This document shows positions 1 through 7,224 of a DNA stretch of 32,953 bases, piece by piece (position 1 is the first letter of the stretch; each line of letters starts with the position of its first letter). Source of the stretch: Streptomyces anandii JCM 4720 (GTDB lineage: Bacteria; Actinomycetota; Actinomycetes; Streptomycetales; Streptomycetaceae); the NCBI RefSeq assembly GCF_014650655.1, contig NZ_BMVJ01000003.1, positions 506,408 through 539,360 of the forward strand, in the 5' to 3' direction. The translations under genes and the position numbers were made by a program. The notes under the pieces are model-generated. The model ran no database searches. It was not told the origin of the DNA and saw only the letters and a program-made list of their open reading frames with translations.

Positions 1-1056
1 CACCCGCACAACTTCACCGCACACGGTTTCGCCCCGTTCGGCTCCAAGGGCGTGCTCGGCGCCATCAGCTCCAGCGGCATCATCTTCGCCCTGCTGGGCT
101 TCGAGCAGGCGATCCAGCTTGCGGGCGAGAGCCGTGACCCCAAGCGCGACCTGCCGCGCGCCACGCTGGGCTCGGTCGCCATCGGCGCGACCATCTACGT
201 CCTGCTCCAGGTGGTGTTCATCGGCGCCCTGCCGCTGAGCTCCTTCGCGCACGGCTGGGCCAAGCTCGACTTCCCCGGCATCAGCGGCCCGTGGGCCGGT
301 GTGGCGACGCTGGTCGGCCTCGGCTGGCTGGGCGTGGTGCTCTACGTCGACGCCGTCATCTCCCCCGGCGGCACCGGCCTGATCTACACCACCGCCACCT
401 CCCGCGTCTCGTACGGCCTGGCCAAGAACGGCTACGCGCCCAAGATCTTCGAGAAGATCGACTCGCGTGGCGTGCCGTGGTTCGGTCTGATCCTCTCCTT
501 CGTGACCGGCATCGTCTGCTTCCTGCCGTTCCCGAGCTGGCAGGAGCTGGTCGGCTTCATCACCTCGGCGAGCGTCCTGATGTACGCCGGCGCCCCGCTG
601 GCCTACGGCGTCTTCGCCGACCGGCTGCCGAGGCACGAGCGTCCCTACCGCCTGCCCGCCGGCAACGTGATCGCGCCGCTGTCCTTCGTGGTCGCCAACC
701 TGATCATCTACTGGGCCGGCTGGGACACCCTGTGGCGCCTCGGCATCGCGATCGTCCTCGGTTACGTGCTGCTCGGCGGCTACGCGCTGTACGCCAAGAG
801 CAAGGGCCTGCCGGACGCGCCCCGGCTGGACTGGAAGGCCGCGCAGTGGCTGCCCGGCTACCTGCTGGGCATGGGCCTGATCTCCTGGCAGGGCGGCTTC
901 GGCGGCCAGGGCCACATCGCACTGTGGTGGGACATGCTGGTCGTCGCCGCCTTCTCGCTGGTCATCTACTACTGGGCGAAGGCCACCGCGTCCGCGCCCG
1001 AGGAGATCGAGCGGAGCATCGAGGAGGTCGTGGTCACCGACGCCCCCGCGCACTGA
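1..1056 (+). CDS. APC-family amino acid permease, C-terminal part
   Basis: The reading frame is open from the first base, so the start lies outside the window; 351 residues are visible. It is a membrane transporter of the APC (amino acid-polyamine-organocation) superfamily. The early visible segment with GFEQAIQLAGESRDPKRDLPR is the typical APC stretch containing the conserved E-x-x-x-P/R region between membrane helices, and at least seven hydrophobic segments follow (for example YVLLQVVFIGAL, LILSFVTGIVCFL, LVVAAFSLVIYYW). The tail EEIERSIEEVVV is cytoplasmic-like and acidic. The substrate cannot be named from this part. A very strong hairpin follows 13 bases after the stop codon. Sure of the family, not of the substrate. 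Confidence 0.93.
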   Translation, partial: HPHNFTAHGFAPFGSKGVLGAISSSGIIFALLGFEQAIQLAGESRDPKRDLPRATLGSVAIGATIYVLLQVVFIGALPLSSFAHGWAKLDFPGISGPWAGVATLVGLGWLGVVLYVDAVISPGGTGLIYTTATSRVSYGLAKNGYAPKIFEKIDSRGVPWFGLILSFVTGIVCFLPFPSWQELVGFITSASVLMYAGAPLAYGVFADRLPRHERPYRLPAGNVIAPLSFVVANLIIYWAGWDTLWRLGIAIVLGYVLLGGYALYAKSKGLPDAPRLDWKAAQWLPGYLLGMGLISWQGGFGGQGHIALWWDMLVVAAFSLVIYYWAKATASAPEEIERSIEEVVVTDAPAH

Positions 1057-1069
1057 CCCGGCCCCCCGC

Positions 1070-1116
1070 ACGGTGTCCCGCCGGCTGCCACCCCGTGGCA
1101 GCCGGCGGGACACCGT
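1070..1116. terminator. Perfect 22-bp inverted repeat, bidirectional terminator
   Basis: Two perfectly complementary 22-base arms (1070-1091 and 1095-1116) are separated by only CCC. It lies between the converging permease and ArsR genes, 13 bases after one stop and 28 after the other, so it can terminate both. There is no long U tract, which is usual in Streptomyces. Confidence 0.9.
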
Positions 1117-1144
1117 CATTTCCACCGCCGTGCGACCGCCGCTC

Positions 1145-1504
1145 TCAGTCGTGCGGCGGCCGGTCGCCGAGCCGGTGGTCCGCCACGTTCAGCGCCTCGT
1201 CGACGAGGCGGCGCAGATGGCCGTCGCGCAGGGAGTAGATCACCCGGCGACCCTCCTTGCGGGTGCCGACCAGTCCGGCCAGCCGCAGTCTCGCCAGGTG
1301 CTGGCTCACGGCCGGCCGGGCCGCGCCGCACGCCTCGGTGAGCGTGCCTACGTCCGCCTCCCCACGCGTGAGCGCGTGCAGCAGGGCGAGCCGGGTGCGG
1401 TCGCCGAGCAGGGCGAGGAGTTCGGCGGCGAGCGCCAGCTGTTCCTCGCCCGGCGTGCGCGGGTGCGCATGGTGCGCAAATGACAGGTGCATGCGTGCGC
1501 TCAT
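1145..1504 (-). CDS. ArsR/SmtB-family metal-responsive repressor
   Basis: A 119-residue winged-helix repressor of the ArsR/SmtB family. The core runs ELLALLGDRTRLALLHALTRGEADVGTLTEACGA, then the recognition helix RPAVSQHLARLRLAGLV, then the wing RKEGRRVIYSLRD. The start chosen is the ATG giving MSARMHLSF; the second ATG at 1492 is possible. The N-terminus holds several histidines (HLSFAHHAHP) that could help bind metal. It is divergent from the CDF exporter whose start is 60 bases away, so it most likely represses that exporter and releases DNA on binding zinc, cadmium, cobalt or nickel. The metal itself is not readable from the sequence. Family certain, role inferred from context. Confidence 0.9.
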   Translation of the reverse strand: MSARMHLSFAHHAHPRTPGEEQLALAAELLALLGDRTRLALLHALTRGEADVGTLTEACGAARPAVSQHLARLRLAGLVGTRKEGRRVIYSLRDGHLRRLVDEALNVADHRLGDRPPHD

Positions 1505-1509
1505 ACGCA
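1492..1509. promoter_or_regulatory. Candidate ArsR operator
   Basis: TGCGT (1492-1496) and ACGCA (1505-1509) form an inverted repeat with an 8-base spacer at the ArsR start, in the gap before the CDF gene. ArsR proteins usually bind imperfect palindromes in this position. The arms are short, so this is a moderate call. Confidence 0.4.
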
Positions 1510-1563
1510 CATAATGGCGTCGTGGATGCCGAGCGTCCACTCCCGCGGCGGAAGGGGAACCAC

Positions 1564-2655
1564 ATGAGCGACCGGCACCCGCACCATCACCATCACGACC
1601 ACGACCACGCGCGGGACCACTCCCCGCACCACCATCGCGGCCACGCTCCCGCGCGGGACCACGATCCCGCCTCCCTGCGGCACCGTCTCGCACACCTGCT
1701 CGCCCCGCACTCCCACGACAGCGCCGACAGGACCGACCCCGCGCTGGAATCCTCGGCACGCGGCATGCGGGCCCTGTGGGTGTCGCTCGCCGCGCTCGGG
1801 GCGACCGCGCTGCTCCAGGCGCTGGTGGTGCTGGTCTCCGGCTCGGTCGCGCTGCTCGGCGACACGGTCCACAACGCGGCGGACGCGCTGACCGCCGTAC
1901 CGCTGGGCATCGCCTTCGTGCTGGGCCGCCGCGCCGCGAACCGCCGCTTCACCTACGGCTACGGGCGCGCCGAGGACCTGGCGGGCCTGGCGATCGTGCT
2001 GACGATCGCCGCGTCGGCGGTGTTCACCGCGTGGGCGGCCGTGGAACGGCTGCTCGAACCGCGGCCCGTCCAGCACCTGCCGGCGGTGGCCGTGGCGGCG
2101 CTCGCCGGTTTCGCGGGCAACGAGTGGGTGGCTCGGTACCGGATCCGCGTGGGCCGCGCGATCGGCTCGGCGGCGCTGGTCGCGGACGGACTGCACGCCC
2201 GTACGGACGGGTACACCTCGCTCGCCGTGCTGCTGGGGGCGGCCGGATCGGCGCTGGGGTGGCGGGCGGCCGACCCGGTCGTGGGGCTGGCGATCACGGC
2301 GGCCATCGCGCTGGTGCTGCGCGACGCGGCGCGCGAGGTCTTCCGGCGGATGATGGACGCGGTCGACCCCGTCCTGGTGGACCGGGCCGAACGGGCGCTG
2401 CGCGAGGTGCCCGGGGTGCGGGCGGTGGGCGAACTGCGGCTGCGCTGGATCGGGCACCGGCTGCGCGCAGAGGTGGCGGTGGTGGTCGACGGCGAGGCGA
2501 CGGTGCGCCAGGCGCACGCCGTGGCGGTGGACGCCGAGCACGCCCTCCTGCACGCCGTGCCCCGCCTCACCGCGGCCCTGGTCCACGCCGACCCGGCCCC
2601 GGTGCCCGGCGAGGCCGATCCGCACCTGGCCCTGGCCCACCACGCCCGGCTCTGA
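1564..2655 (+). CDS. Cation diffusion facilitator (CDF) metal exporter with His-rich N-terminus
   Basis: A 363-residue CDF-family exporter that moves divalent metal out of the cytosol in exchange for protons. About the first 55 residues are dominated by His, Asp and Arg (HPHHHHHDHDH and later His clusters), a typical metal-gathering tail. About six membrane helices follow. The metal-site HxxxD motifs are visible in helix 2 (GDTVHNAADAL) and helix 5 (DGLHARTDGYTS). The C-terminal cytosolic domain has alternating His and Asp (HAVAVDAEHALLHAV). The start is the ATG preceded by GGAAGGGG; an earlier in-frame codon lies inside the ArsR promoter area and is less likely. Divergent from the ArsR gene. 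Zinc, cobalt or cadmium are all possible substrates. Confidence 0.95.
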   Translation: MSDRHPHHHHHDHDHARDHSPHHHRGHAPARDHDPASLRHRLAHLLAPHSHDSADRTDPALESSARGMRALWVSLAALGATALLQALVVLVSGSVALLGDTVHNAADALTAVPLGIAFVLGRRAANRRFTYGYGRAEDLAGLAIVLTIAASAVFTAWAAVERLLEPRPVQHLPAVAVAALAGFAGNEWVARYRIRVGRAIGSAALVADGLHARTDGYTSLAVLLGAAGSALGWRAADPVVGLAITAAIALVLRDAAREVFRRMMDAVDPVLVDRAERALREVPGVRAVGELRLRWIGHRLRAEVAVVVDGEATVRQAHAVAVDAEHALLHAVPRLTAALVHADPAPVPGEADPHLALAHHARL

Positions 2656-2688
2656 TCAAGCCCTTCCCACCGCCGGACCCGCAGGCCG

Positions 2689-3243
2689 TCAGACCCCCAG
2701 GCCGTCCAGGACCACGGCTCCGGGCAGTCCGGCGAAGGCCTTGCCGGGGACGAGCAGCTTGCCGCGCCGCCGGCCGCTGCCGACGAGGACGTACGGCAGG
2801 TCGACGACGGCCCGGTCGACGAGGATCGGCCAGCTCTCCGGGAGGCCGATCGGGGTGATGCCGCCGTACTCCATGCCGGTCTCCCCGGTGGCCATGTCCA
2901 TCGGCGCGAAGGAGGCCTTGCGGGCGTCGAGTTGGCGGCGCACGACGCCGTTGACGTCGACGCGGGTGGTGGACAGCACCACGCACGCGGCCAGACGGGT
3001 CTCCCCGCCGCGCCTGCCCGCCACCACCACGCAGTTCGCGGACTGCTCGAGGAGTTCGCGCCCGTAGTGCTCGACGAAGACCGTCGTGTCGGCCCACTGC
3101 GGATCGGTCTCGACGTAGACGATCTGGTCGGCCGGGACGCCGCCGCGCCAGTCGCGTACGGCGTCGGCGACCGGGTCGGTCAGCTCGTCCAGGCAGTCGG
3201 GTGCGGGGGTGGCCTGATCGAAGTTTCCGATGGGTGCGCGCAT
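2689..3243 (-). CDS. YbaK/EbsC-family aminoacyl-tRNA editing protein
   Basis: A 184-residue protein of the YbaK/ProX family, free-standing relatives of the prolyl-tRNA synthetase editing domain that hydrolyse mischarged tRNA such as Cys- or Ala-tRNA(Pro). The family signature is visible: a middle strand with KASFAPMD followed by the glycine-rich EYGGITPIGLP that forms the substrate pocket, and ILVDRAVV near the end. The length suits the family. TAGCGT lies six bases before the ATG (3250-3255 on the complement), so the mRNA is probably leaderless. Its exact tRNA substrate is unknown. It converges with the CDF gene with a 33-base gap. Confidence 0.88.
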   Translation of the reverse strand: MRAPIGNFDQATPAPDCLDELTDPVADAVRDWRGGVPADQIVYVETDPQWADTTVFVEHYGRELLEQSANCVVVAGRRGGETRLAACVVLSTTRVDVNGVVRRQLDARKASFAPMDMATGETGMEYGGITPIGLPESWPILVDRAVVDLPYVLVGSGRRRGKLLVPGKAFAGLPGAVVLDGLGV

Positions 3244-3289
3244 GCCCGCACGCTAACAGCCGTACCGCACCGGCCGGCCGGACGTCCCA

Positions 3290-3317
3290 GGGGCCGGGCG
3301 GCCGGCGCACGGGCCCC
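3290..3317. terminator. Possible terminator after the XRE/cupin gene
   Basis: GGGGCC (3290-3295) and GGCCCC (3312-3317) can form a GC-rich hairpin beginning 17 bases after the regulator's stop codon on the minus strand. The arms are only six bases, so the call is modest. Confidence 0.4.
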
Positions 3318-3333
3318 TCGGCGAACGGGCCCC

Positions 3334-3939
3334 TCAGCGCACCGGCGGCACCGAGACCGCCATGACCATCTCCATCGGGACGGCGCCCTCATTGGCGTAC
3401 GTGTGCGGTGTGTTGGCCTCGAAGGAGGCGCTGGCGCCCTCGGGCACGCGGTAGTCGACGCCGTCGACGGTCAGCGACAACTCCCCCGCGGTGACATGGA
3501 CCAGTTCGACCGTGCCCGCCGGATGCGGATCGGACGGGCTGCCCTCGCCCGGCATCAGGCGCCACTCCCACATCTCCAGCGGGCCGGGCGCCTCGGTGCC
3601 CGCGAGCAGCCGGTTGTAACTGCCGGCGTCGGTGTGCCAGAGCCGTACGGCCTGATCGGCGGGGACGATGCGGACCTTCGGGCCCTGCTCGTAGTCGAGC
3701 AGCGTGGTGATGCTGACGCCGAGCGCGTCGCCGATCTTGACGACGGTGCCCAGGCTGGGGTTGGTGCGGGCCTGCTCGATCTGGATGAGCATGCCGCGGC
3801 TGACCCCGGCGCGGCCGGCGAGCGTGTCCAGGGTGAAGCCGCGCTCGGTGCGCCAGCGCTTGACGTTGCGCGCCAGGGACTGGGTCAGCAGGTCGAGGTC
3901 CGACACATTCCGTCCAATATTCTGGATGACAGCGTTCAT
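3334..3939 (-). CDS. XRE-family regulator with C-terminal cupin domain
   Basis: A 201-residue two-domain regulator. Residues about 18-75 form an XRE helix-turn-helix (RWRTERGFTLDTLAGRAGVS then IEQARTNPSLGTVVKIGDALGVS). Residues about 130-195 form a cupin-2 barrel (PAGTVELVHVTAGELSLTVDG, then the FEANTPHTYAN strand with the conserved His), which in this family senses a small ligand or metal. It faces the EamA transporter gene with only 60 bases between starts. No Shine-Dalgarno sequence is visible, and a palindrome overlaps its own start codon. It probably controls the transporter and itself. The ligand is unknown. Confidence 0.92.
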   Translation of the reverse strand: MNAVIQNIGRNVSDLDLLTQSLARNVKRWRTERGFTLDTLAGRAGVSRGMLIQIEQARTNPSLGTVVKIGDALGVSITTLLDYEQGPKVRIVPADQAVRLWHTDAGSYNRLLAGTEAPGPLEMWEWRLMPGEGSPSDPHPAGTVELVHVTAGELSLTVDGVDYRVPEGASASFEANTPHTYANEGAVPMEMVMAVSVPPVR

Positions 3940-3955
3940 TTGCTTGAACTACGGT
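3926..3955 (+). promoter_or_regulatory. Candidate EamA promoter
   Basis: ATGACA (3926-3931) and TACGGT (3950-3955) with an 18-base spacer make a reasonable housekeeping-type promoter reading toward the EamA gene, with its -35 inside the start of the divergent regulator. The spacer is filled by a GTTCA/TGAAC palindrome. Confidence 0.5.
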
Positions 3956-3981
3956 GGGTTGCACCCGATCGTTCACCGAAC
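3934..3981. promoter_or_regulatory. Paired GTTC...GAAC palindromes, candidate XRE operators
   Basis: GTTCA-N6-TGAAC at 3934-3949 sits between the -35 and -10 of the EamA promoter and over the regulator's start codon. GTTC-ACC-GAAC at 3971-3981 is a second palindrome with the same half-site. The position suggests repression of both genes by the XRE protein. Seen in sequence; binding is inferred. Confidence 0.55.
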
Positions 3982-3999
3982 TGTACTGCGAGGCCCGCC

Positions 4000-4857
4000 G
4001 TGACAGCATTCTTCGCCCTGGCCACCAGCCTCCTGTGGGGCCTGGCCGACTTCGGCGGCGGGCTGCTCACACGGCGCAATCCTGCGCTGACCGTGGTCGT
4101 CGTCTCCCAGACGATCGCGGCGGCGGTGCTCGGGGCGATCGTGGTCGCCACCGGCGGCTGGACCGAGGCGGGGCCCCGACTGTGGTTCGCGTTCGCCGCG
4201 GGGCTGGTCGGCCCGGTGGCCATGCTGTCCTTCTACAAGGCGCTGGCGATGGGCCCGATGGGCGTGGTCTCGCCGCTGGCCACCCTGAGCGTGGCCGTCC
4301 CGGTCGGAGTCGGGCTGTTCCTCGGGGAGCGCCCGGGTCTGATGCAGGTGGCCGGGATCGCGGTCGCCGTGGGCGGGGTGGTGCTCGCGGGCGGGCCGCA
4401 GCTCAAGGGCGCCCCGGTGCAGCGGCGGACGATCTGGCTGACCCTGGTCGCGGCGGCCGGCTTCGGCACGGTGTTCGCGCTGATCGCCGAGGCGTCCACC
4501 GACGTCACGGGACTCTTCCTCGCCCTCTTCGTGCAGCGCGTGACCAACGTGGCGGCCGGCGGTGCGGCGCTCTGGGCCTCGGCGCGGCGGGGCGGGGCCG
4601 TGCTTCCCGAGGGCGGCTTCCCCTGGGGCGCGCTGCCCGCCCTCGGCTTCGTCGGCCTGGCGGACGTGGCCGCCAACGGCACCTACGCCGTCGCCGCCCA
4701 GCACGGCCCGGTCACGGTGGCCGCGGTGCTCGCCTCGCTCTACCCGGTGGTGACCGCGCTGGCCGCCCGCGGCTTCCTCAGCGAACGGCTGCGCACCATC
4801 CAGGCGGCCGGGGCCGGTCTGGCCCTGGTGGGCACACTGCTGCTGGCCACGGGGTGA
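4000..4857 (+). CDS. EamA/DMT-family transporter
   Basis: A 285-residue drug/metabolite transporter with two EamA repeats and about ten membrane helices, starting VTAFFALATSLLWGLADFGGG. Each half carries the usual pattern; the end of the first half has MGPMGVVSPLATLSVAVPVGVGLFLGERP and the second half ends HGPVTVAAVLASLYPVVTALAARGFLSERL, where the repeated P-V/L...E-R ending is typical. The GTG at 4000 is chosen because it begins the first helix directly and lies just after the promoter. Such proteins export amino acids, metabolites or drugs. The substrate is unknown. Control by the divergent XRE/cupin regulator is likely. Confidence 0.92.
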   Translation: MTAFFALATSLLWGLADFGGGLLTRRNPALTVVVVSQTIAAAVLGAIVVATGGWTEAGPRLWFAFAAGLVGPVAMLSFYKALAMGPMGVVSPLATLSVAVPVGVGLFLGERPGLMQVAGIAVAVGGVVLAGGPQLKGAPVQRRTIWLTLVAAAGFGTVFALIAEASTDVTGLFLALFVQRVTNVAAGGAALWASARRGGAVLPEGGFPWGALPALGFVGLADVAANGTYAVAAQHGPVTVAAVLASLYPVVTALAARGFLSERLRTIQAAGAGLALVGTLLLATG

Positions 4858-4941
4858 AGGGCGCGGCCGCCGGCGGCCGGACCGCTCTGAACGCCGATCA
4901 GCGTCCCGACCGGTGGGCCGGGCGAAGCCGCCTCCGCCGGC

Positions 4942-5799
4942 TCAGCCCTCGGGCTCCAGCTCCGCGAGTCGCTGACCGGCCTTCCCGGAGACCGCAGGGG
5001 TCCCGGCCGTCTCCGCCCCGCACCCCGGGCCGGGGGCGCTCTCCGCGTCCAGCTCGGCGAGCCGGGCCACGGCCTCCTCGTCCAGGTCGGCCAGGGCGAG
5101 CAGCTGGTCCGGTGTGACGCCGTCCGGTATCGGCACCGGTGCCGGCGTCCGCAGCGGCGGCTGCCAACCCTCGGCGGGCGTCCAGCGGCGCACCACCCGG
5201 GCGGGCGCGCCGGCGACAACGGCGTGGTCGGGCACCTCGCCCCTGACCACCGCACCGGCCGCGACCACGACGTTCCGTCCGATCCGGGCGCCCGGAAGGA
5301 TCACCGCTCCGGTGCCGATCCAGCAGCCGGGGCCGATCTCGACCGGTTCCATCCGGGGCCACTGCCTGCCGATCGGCTCGTGCGGGTCGTCGTAGGAGTG
5401 GTTGGTGGAGGTGACGTAGACGTACGGCCCGAAGTAGCAGTCGCTGCCGATGGTGACCGAGGTGTCCGCGATCACGTGGCTGCCCCGGCCGAGGACCACT
5501 CCGTCACCGATGCGCAGGATCGGCTCGGGGCCCAGGTCGAGGTCGGGCATCAGGCCGGCGGTCAGCGTGACCTGCTCGCCGACGATGCAGTGGGACCCCA
5601 GGCGGATCCACGGCTCTCCGAAGACCGTGCCCAGGGGGAAGGCGAGTCTGGTACCTGTTCCCATCGCCCCGAAGCGCAGCCGCCCGGGGTGCTCGGCCGT
5701 GACGGAGCCCGTGCGCTGCACCCAGGCCCAGCCCGCGTGGACGGCGCGCTGGGCCAGGCGGCGCCGCCATGATGAGAACGTGTTCTTGCGCTTGGGCAC
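4942..5799 (-). CDS. Hexapeptide-repeat (LbetaH) acyltransferase
   Basis: A 285-residue protein with a left-handed beta-helix of the maltose/galactoside O-acetyltransferase type, residues about 90-210. Visible hexapeptide runs include IGDGVVLGRGSHVIADTSVTIGSDCYFG and IGPGCWIGTGAVILPGARIGRNVVVAAGAVV, ending in VVAGAPARVVRRW. A His typical of the acetyl-transfer site lies in YVTSTNHSYDD. The basic start (VPKRKNTFSSWRRRL) and about 65 extra C-terminal residues rich in Pro and acidic residues are outside the fold. Start chosen at the GTG giving VPKRKN, as the upstream frame runs through the neighbouring promoter. Acceptor probably a sugar or cell-surface molecule, not identifiable. Confidence 0.88.
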   Translation of the reverse strand: MPKRKNTFSSWRRRLAQRAVHAGWAWVQRTGSVTAEHPGRLRFGAMGTGTRLAFPLGTVFGEPWIRLGSHCIVGEQVTLTAGLMPDLDLGPEPILRIGDGVVLGRGSHVIADTSVTIGSDCYFGPYVYVTSTNHSYDDPHEPIGRQWPRMEPVEIGPGCWIGTGAVILPGARIGRNVVVAAGAVVRGEVPDHAVVAGAPARVVRRWTPAEGWQPPLRTPAPVPIPDGVTPDQLLALADLDEEAVARLAELDAESAPGPGCGAETAGTPAVSGKAGQRLAELEPEG

Positions 5800-5923
5800 C
5801 CGCTCACGGTACTCAGCCGCGCACGCGCCCACGGTGCGGGACGCCTGTGATCTTCGCCCCACCGGATGACGTACGGTGCCGTGAGCACCCATGCCGTCGA
5901 GGGCATTGAAAGGCAGGACGAGG

Positions 5924-6451
5924 ATGACGCACAAGGCGCTGATCACGGGCATCGGCGGCCGGGAGCCGCGGGTGGACGAGGGGGCGTTCGTGGCGCCCAC
6001 GGCCACGGTGGTCGGCGACGTCGCGCTGAGCGCGGGGGCGAGCGTCTGGTACGGGGCGGTACTGCGCGGCGACGTCGAGTCGATCGCGGTCGGCGCGGAC
6101 AGCAATGTGCAGGACAACTGCACCCTGCACGCCGATCCGGGCTTCCCGGTGAGCGTCGGCGAGCGGGTCTCGATCGGGCACAACGCGGTGGTGCACGGCG
6201 CGACGGTCGAGGACGACTGCCTGATCGGCATGGGCGCGACCGTGCTCAACGGCGCGGTGATCGGCGCCGGGTCTCTGGTGGCCGCCCAGGCACTGGTGCC
6301 GCAGGGGATGCGGGTGCCGCCGGGTTCGCTGGTCGCCGGGGTGCCGGCCAAGGTGCGCCGCGAGCTGACGGAGGAGGAGCGGCAGGGCATCAGCCTCAAC
6401 GGGACGATGTACGCGTCGCTGGCCGGGGCGCACCGCGAGGTGCACTCCTGA
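5924..6451 (+). CDS. Gamma-class carbonic anhydrase family protein
   Basis: A 175-residue left-handed beta-helix protein of the gamma carbonic anhydrase/PaaY group. The three metal-binding histidines of the family are present: H69 in QDNCTLH and H86 and H91 in IGHNAVVH. The conserved VWYGAVLRGD segment with its Arg and Asp and the final LVAGVPAKVRREL are also visible. GGACGAGG precedes the ATG at 5924; the ATG at 5891 is less well placed. Many of these bacterial proteins are annotated from fold alone and true carbonic anhydrase activity is not assured. It is divergent from the hexapeptide acyltransferase; the shared fold may be coincidental. Confidence 0.92.
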   Translation: MTHKALITGIGGREPRVDEGAFVAPTATVVGDVALSAGASVWYGAVLRGDVESIAVGADSNVQDNCTLHADPGFPVSVGERVSIGHNAVVHGATVEDDCLIGMGATVLNGAVIGAGSLVAAQALVPQGMRVPPGSLVAGVPAKVRRELTEEERQGISLNGTMYASLAGAHREVHS

Positions 6452-6502
6452 GGCTCCCACCGGGCGTCACCGGGGCCGGTCCGAGCCGGGCGGGGTGCCG
6501 GG

Positions 6503-7156
6503 TCACTCCCCGGCGGGCACCGGCTCCGGCTCCTCGGCCTGCTGCGGGGCGGCGTTCGCCTTCTTGGCCTTGCGCTTGAGGACGAGCATCGAGGTGAGCC
6601 CGATCAGCACGGCCGCGACCAGGCCCAGCCAGGAGAACTTCTTCAGCCAGGACTCGGCGACGACACCGACGTAATAGATGACCGCCGTGGTGCCGCCGGC
6701 CCAGCAGATGCCGCCGAGGACGTTGGCGATCAGGAACTTCCAGTACGGCATCCGCAGCACGCCCGCGAGCGGGCCGGCGAAGATGCGCAGCAGGGCGACG
6801 AAGCGGCCGAAGAAGACCGCCCACATGCCCCACTTCTGGAAGGAGCGCTCGGCGGTGGCGATGTGCCCCTCGCTGAAGTGCTTGGGGAACTTCTTCCCGA
6901 GCCAGGCCAGCATCGGCCGTCCGCCCTTGCGGCCGATGGCGTAGCCGATGGAGTCGCCTACGACCGCGCCCACGGTGGCGCACACGCCGAGCACCACCGG
7001 GTTGATGCCCGAGTGCTGGGAGGACAGCAGGGCCGCGGAGACGAGGACGATCTCGCCGGGCAGGGGGATGCCCAGGCTCTCCAGACCGATGACCAGCGCC
7101 ACGGCGGCGTAGACGGCGGCCGCGGGTACCGTGTCGAGCCACTCCTGGACGTGCAC
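6503..7156 (-). CDS. DedA-family membrane protein
   Basis: A 217-residue membrane protein of the DedA/VTT family, associated with undecaprenyl phosphate or phospholipid flipping and envelope homeostasis. The signature is clear: LESLGIPLPGEIVLVSAALL with the conserved Glu and Pro residues near the start, GDSIGYAIGRKGGR, and FFGRFVALLRIFAGPLAGVLRMPYWKFLIANVLGGICWA with the conserved F-G-R-F and amphipathic turn. The tail is Lys-rich then Glu/Pro-rich. Start GTG at 7156 has GGGGAGGAA eight bases upstream. A terminator separates it from the upstream sigma-like gene, so it has its own promoter or depends on read-through. Confidence 0.95.
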   Translation of the reverse strand: MHVQEWLDTVPAAAVYAAVALVIGLESLGIPLPGEIVLVSAALLSSQHSGINPVVLGVCATVGAVVGDSIGYAIGRKGGRPMLAWLGKKFPKHFSEGHIATAERSFQKWGMWAVFFGRFVALLRIFAGPLAGVLRMPYWKFLIANVLGGICWAGGTTAVIYYVGVVAESWLKKFSWLGLVAAVLIGLTSMLVLKRKAKKANAAPQQAEEPEPVPAGE

Positions 7157-7190
7157 CGCCGGTTCCTCCCCGTTTCGCGTCCTGATGTTC

Positions 7191-7219
7191 CGTGGGGCGC
7201 CCACGGAAGGCGCCCCACG
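7191..7219. terminator. Terminator of the sigma-like gene
   Basis: CGTGGGGCGCC (7191-7201) and its exact complement (7209-7219) flank a 7-base loop. It begins six bases after the stop codon of the gene ending at 7225 and lies 35 bases before the DedA start. Confidence 0.8.
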
Positions 7220-7224
7220 AAAGC

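Noticed and set aside
4864..4879. Palindrome CGGCCGCCGGCGGCCG as terminator
   Set aside because: It is a 16-base self-complementary run with a tiny loop in a GC-rich stretch between converging genes; possible but too common in this composition to call.
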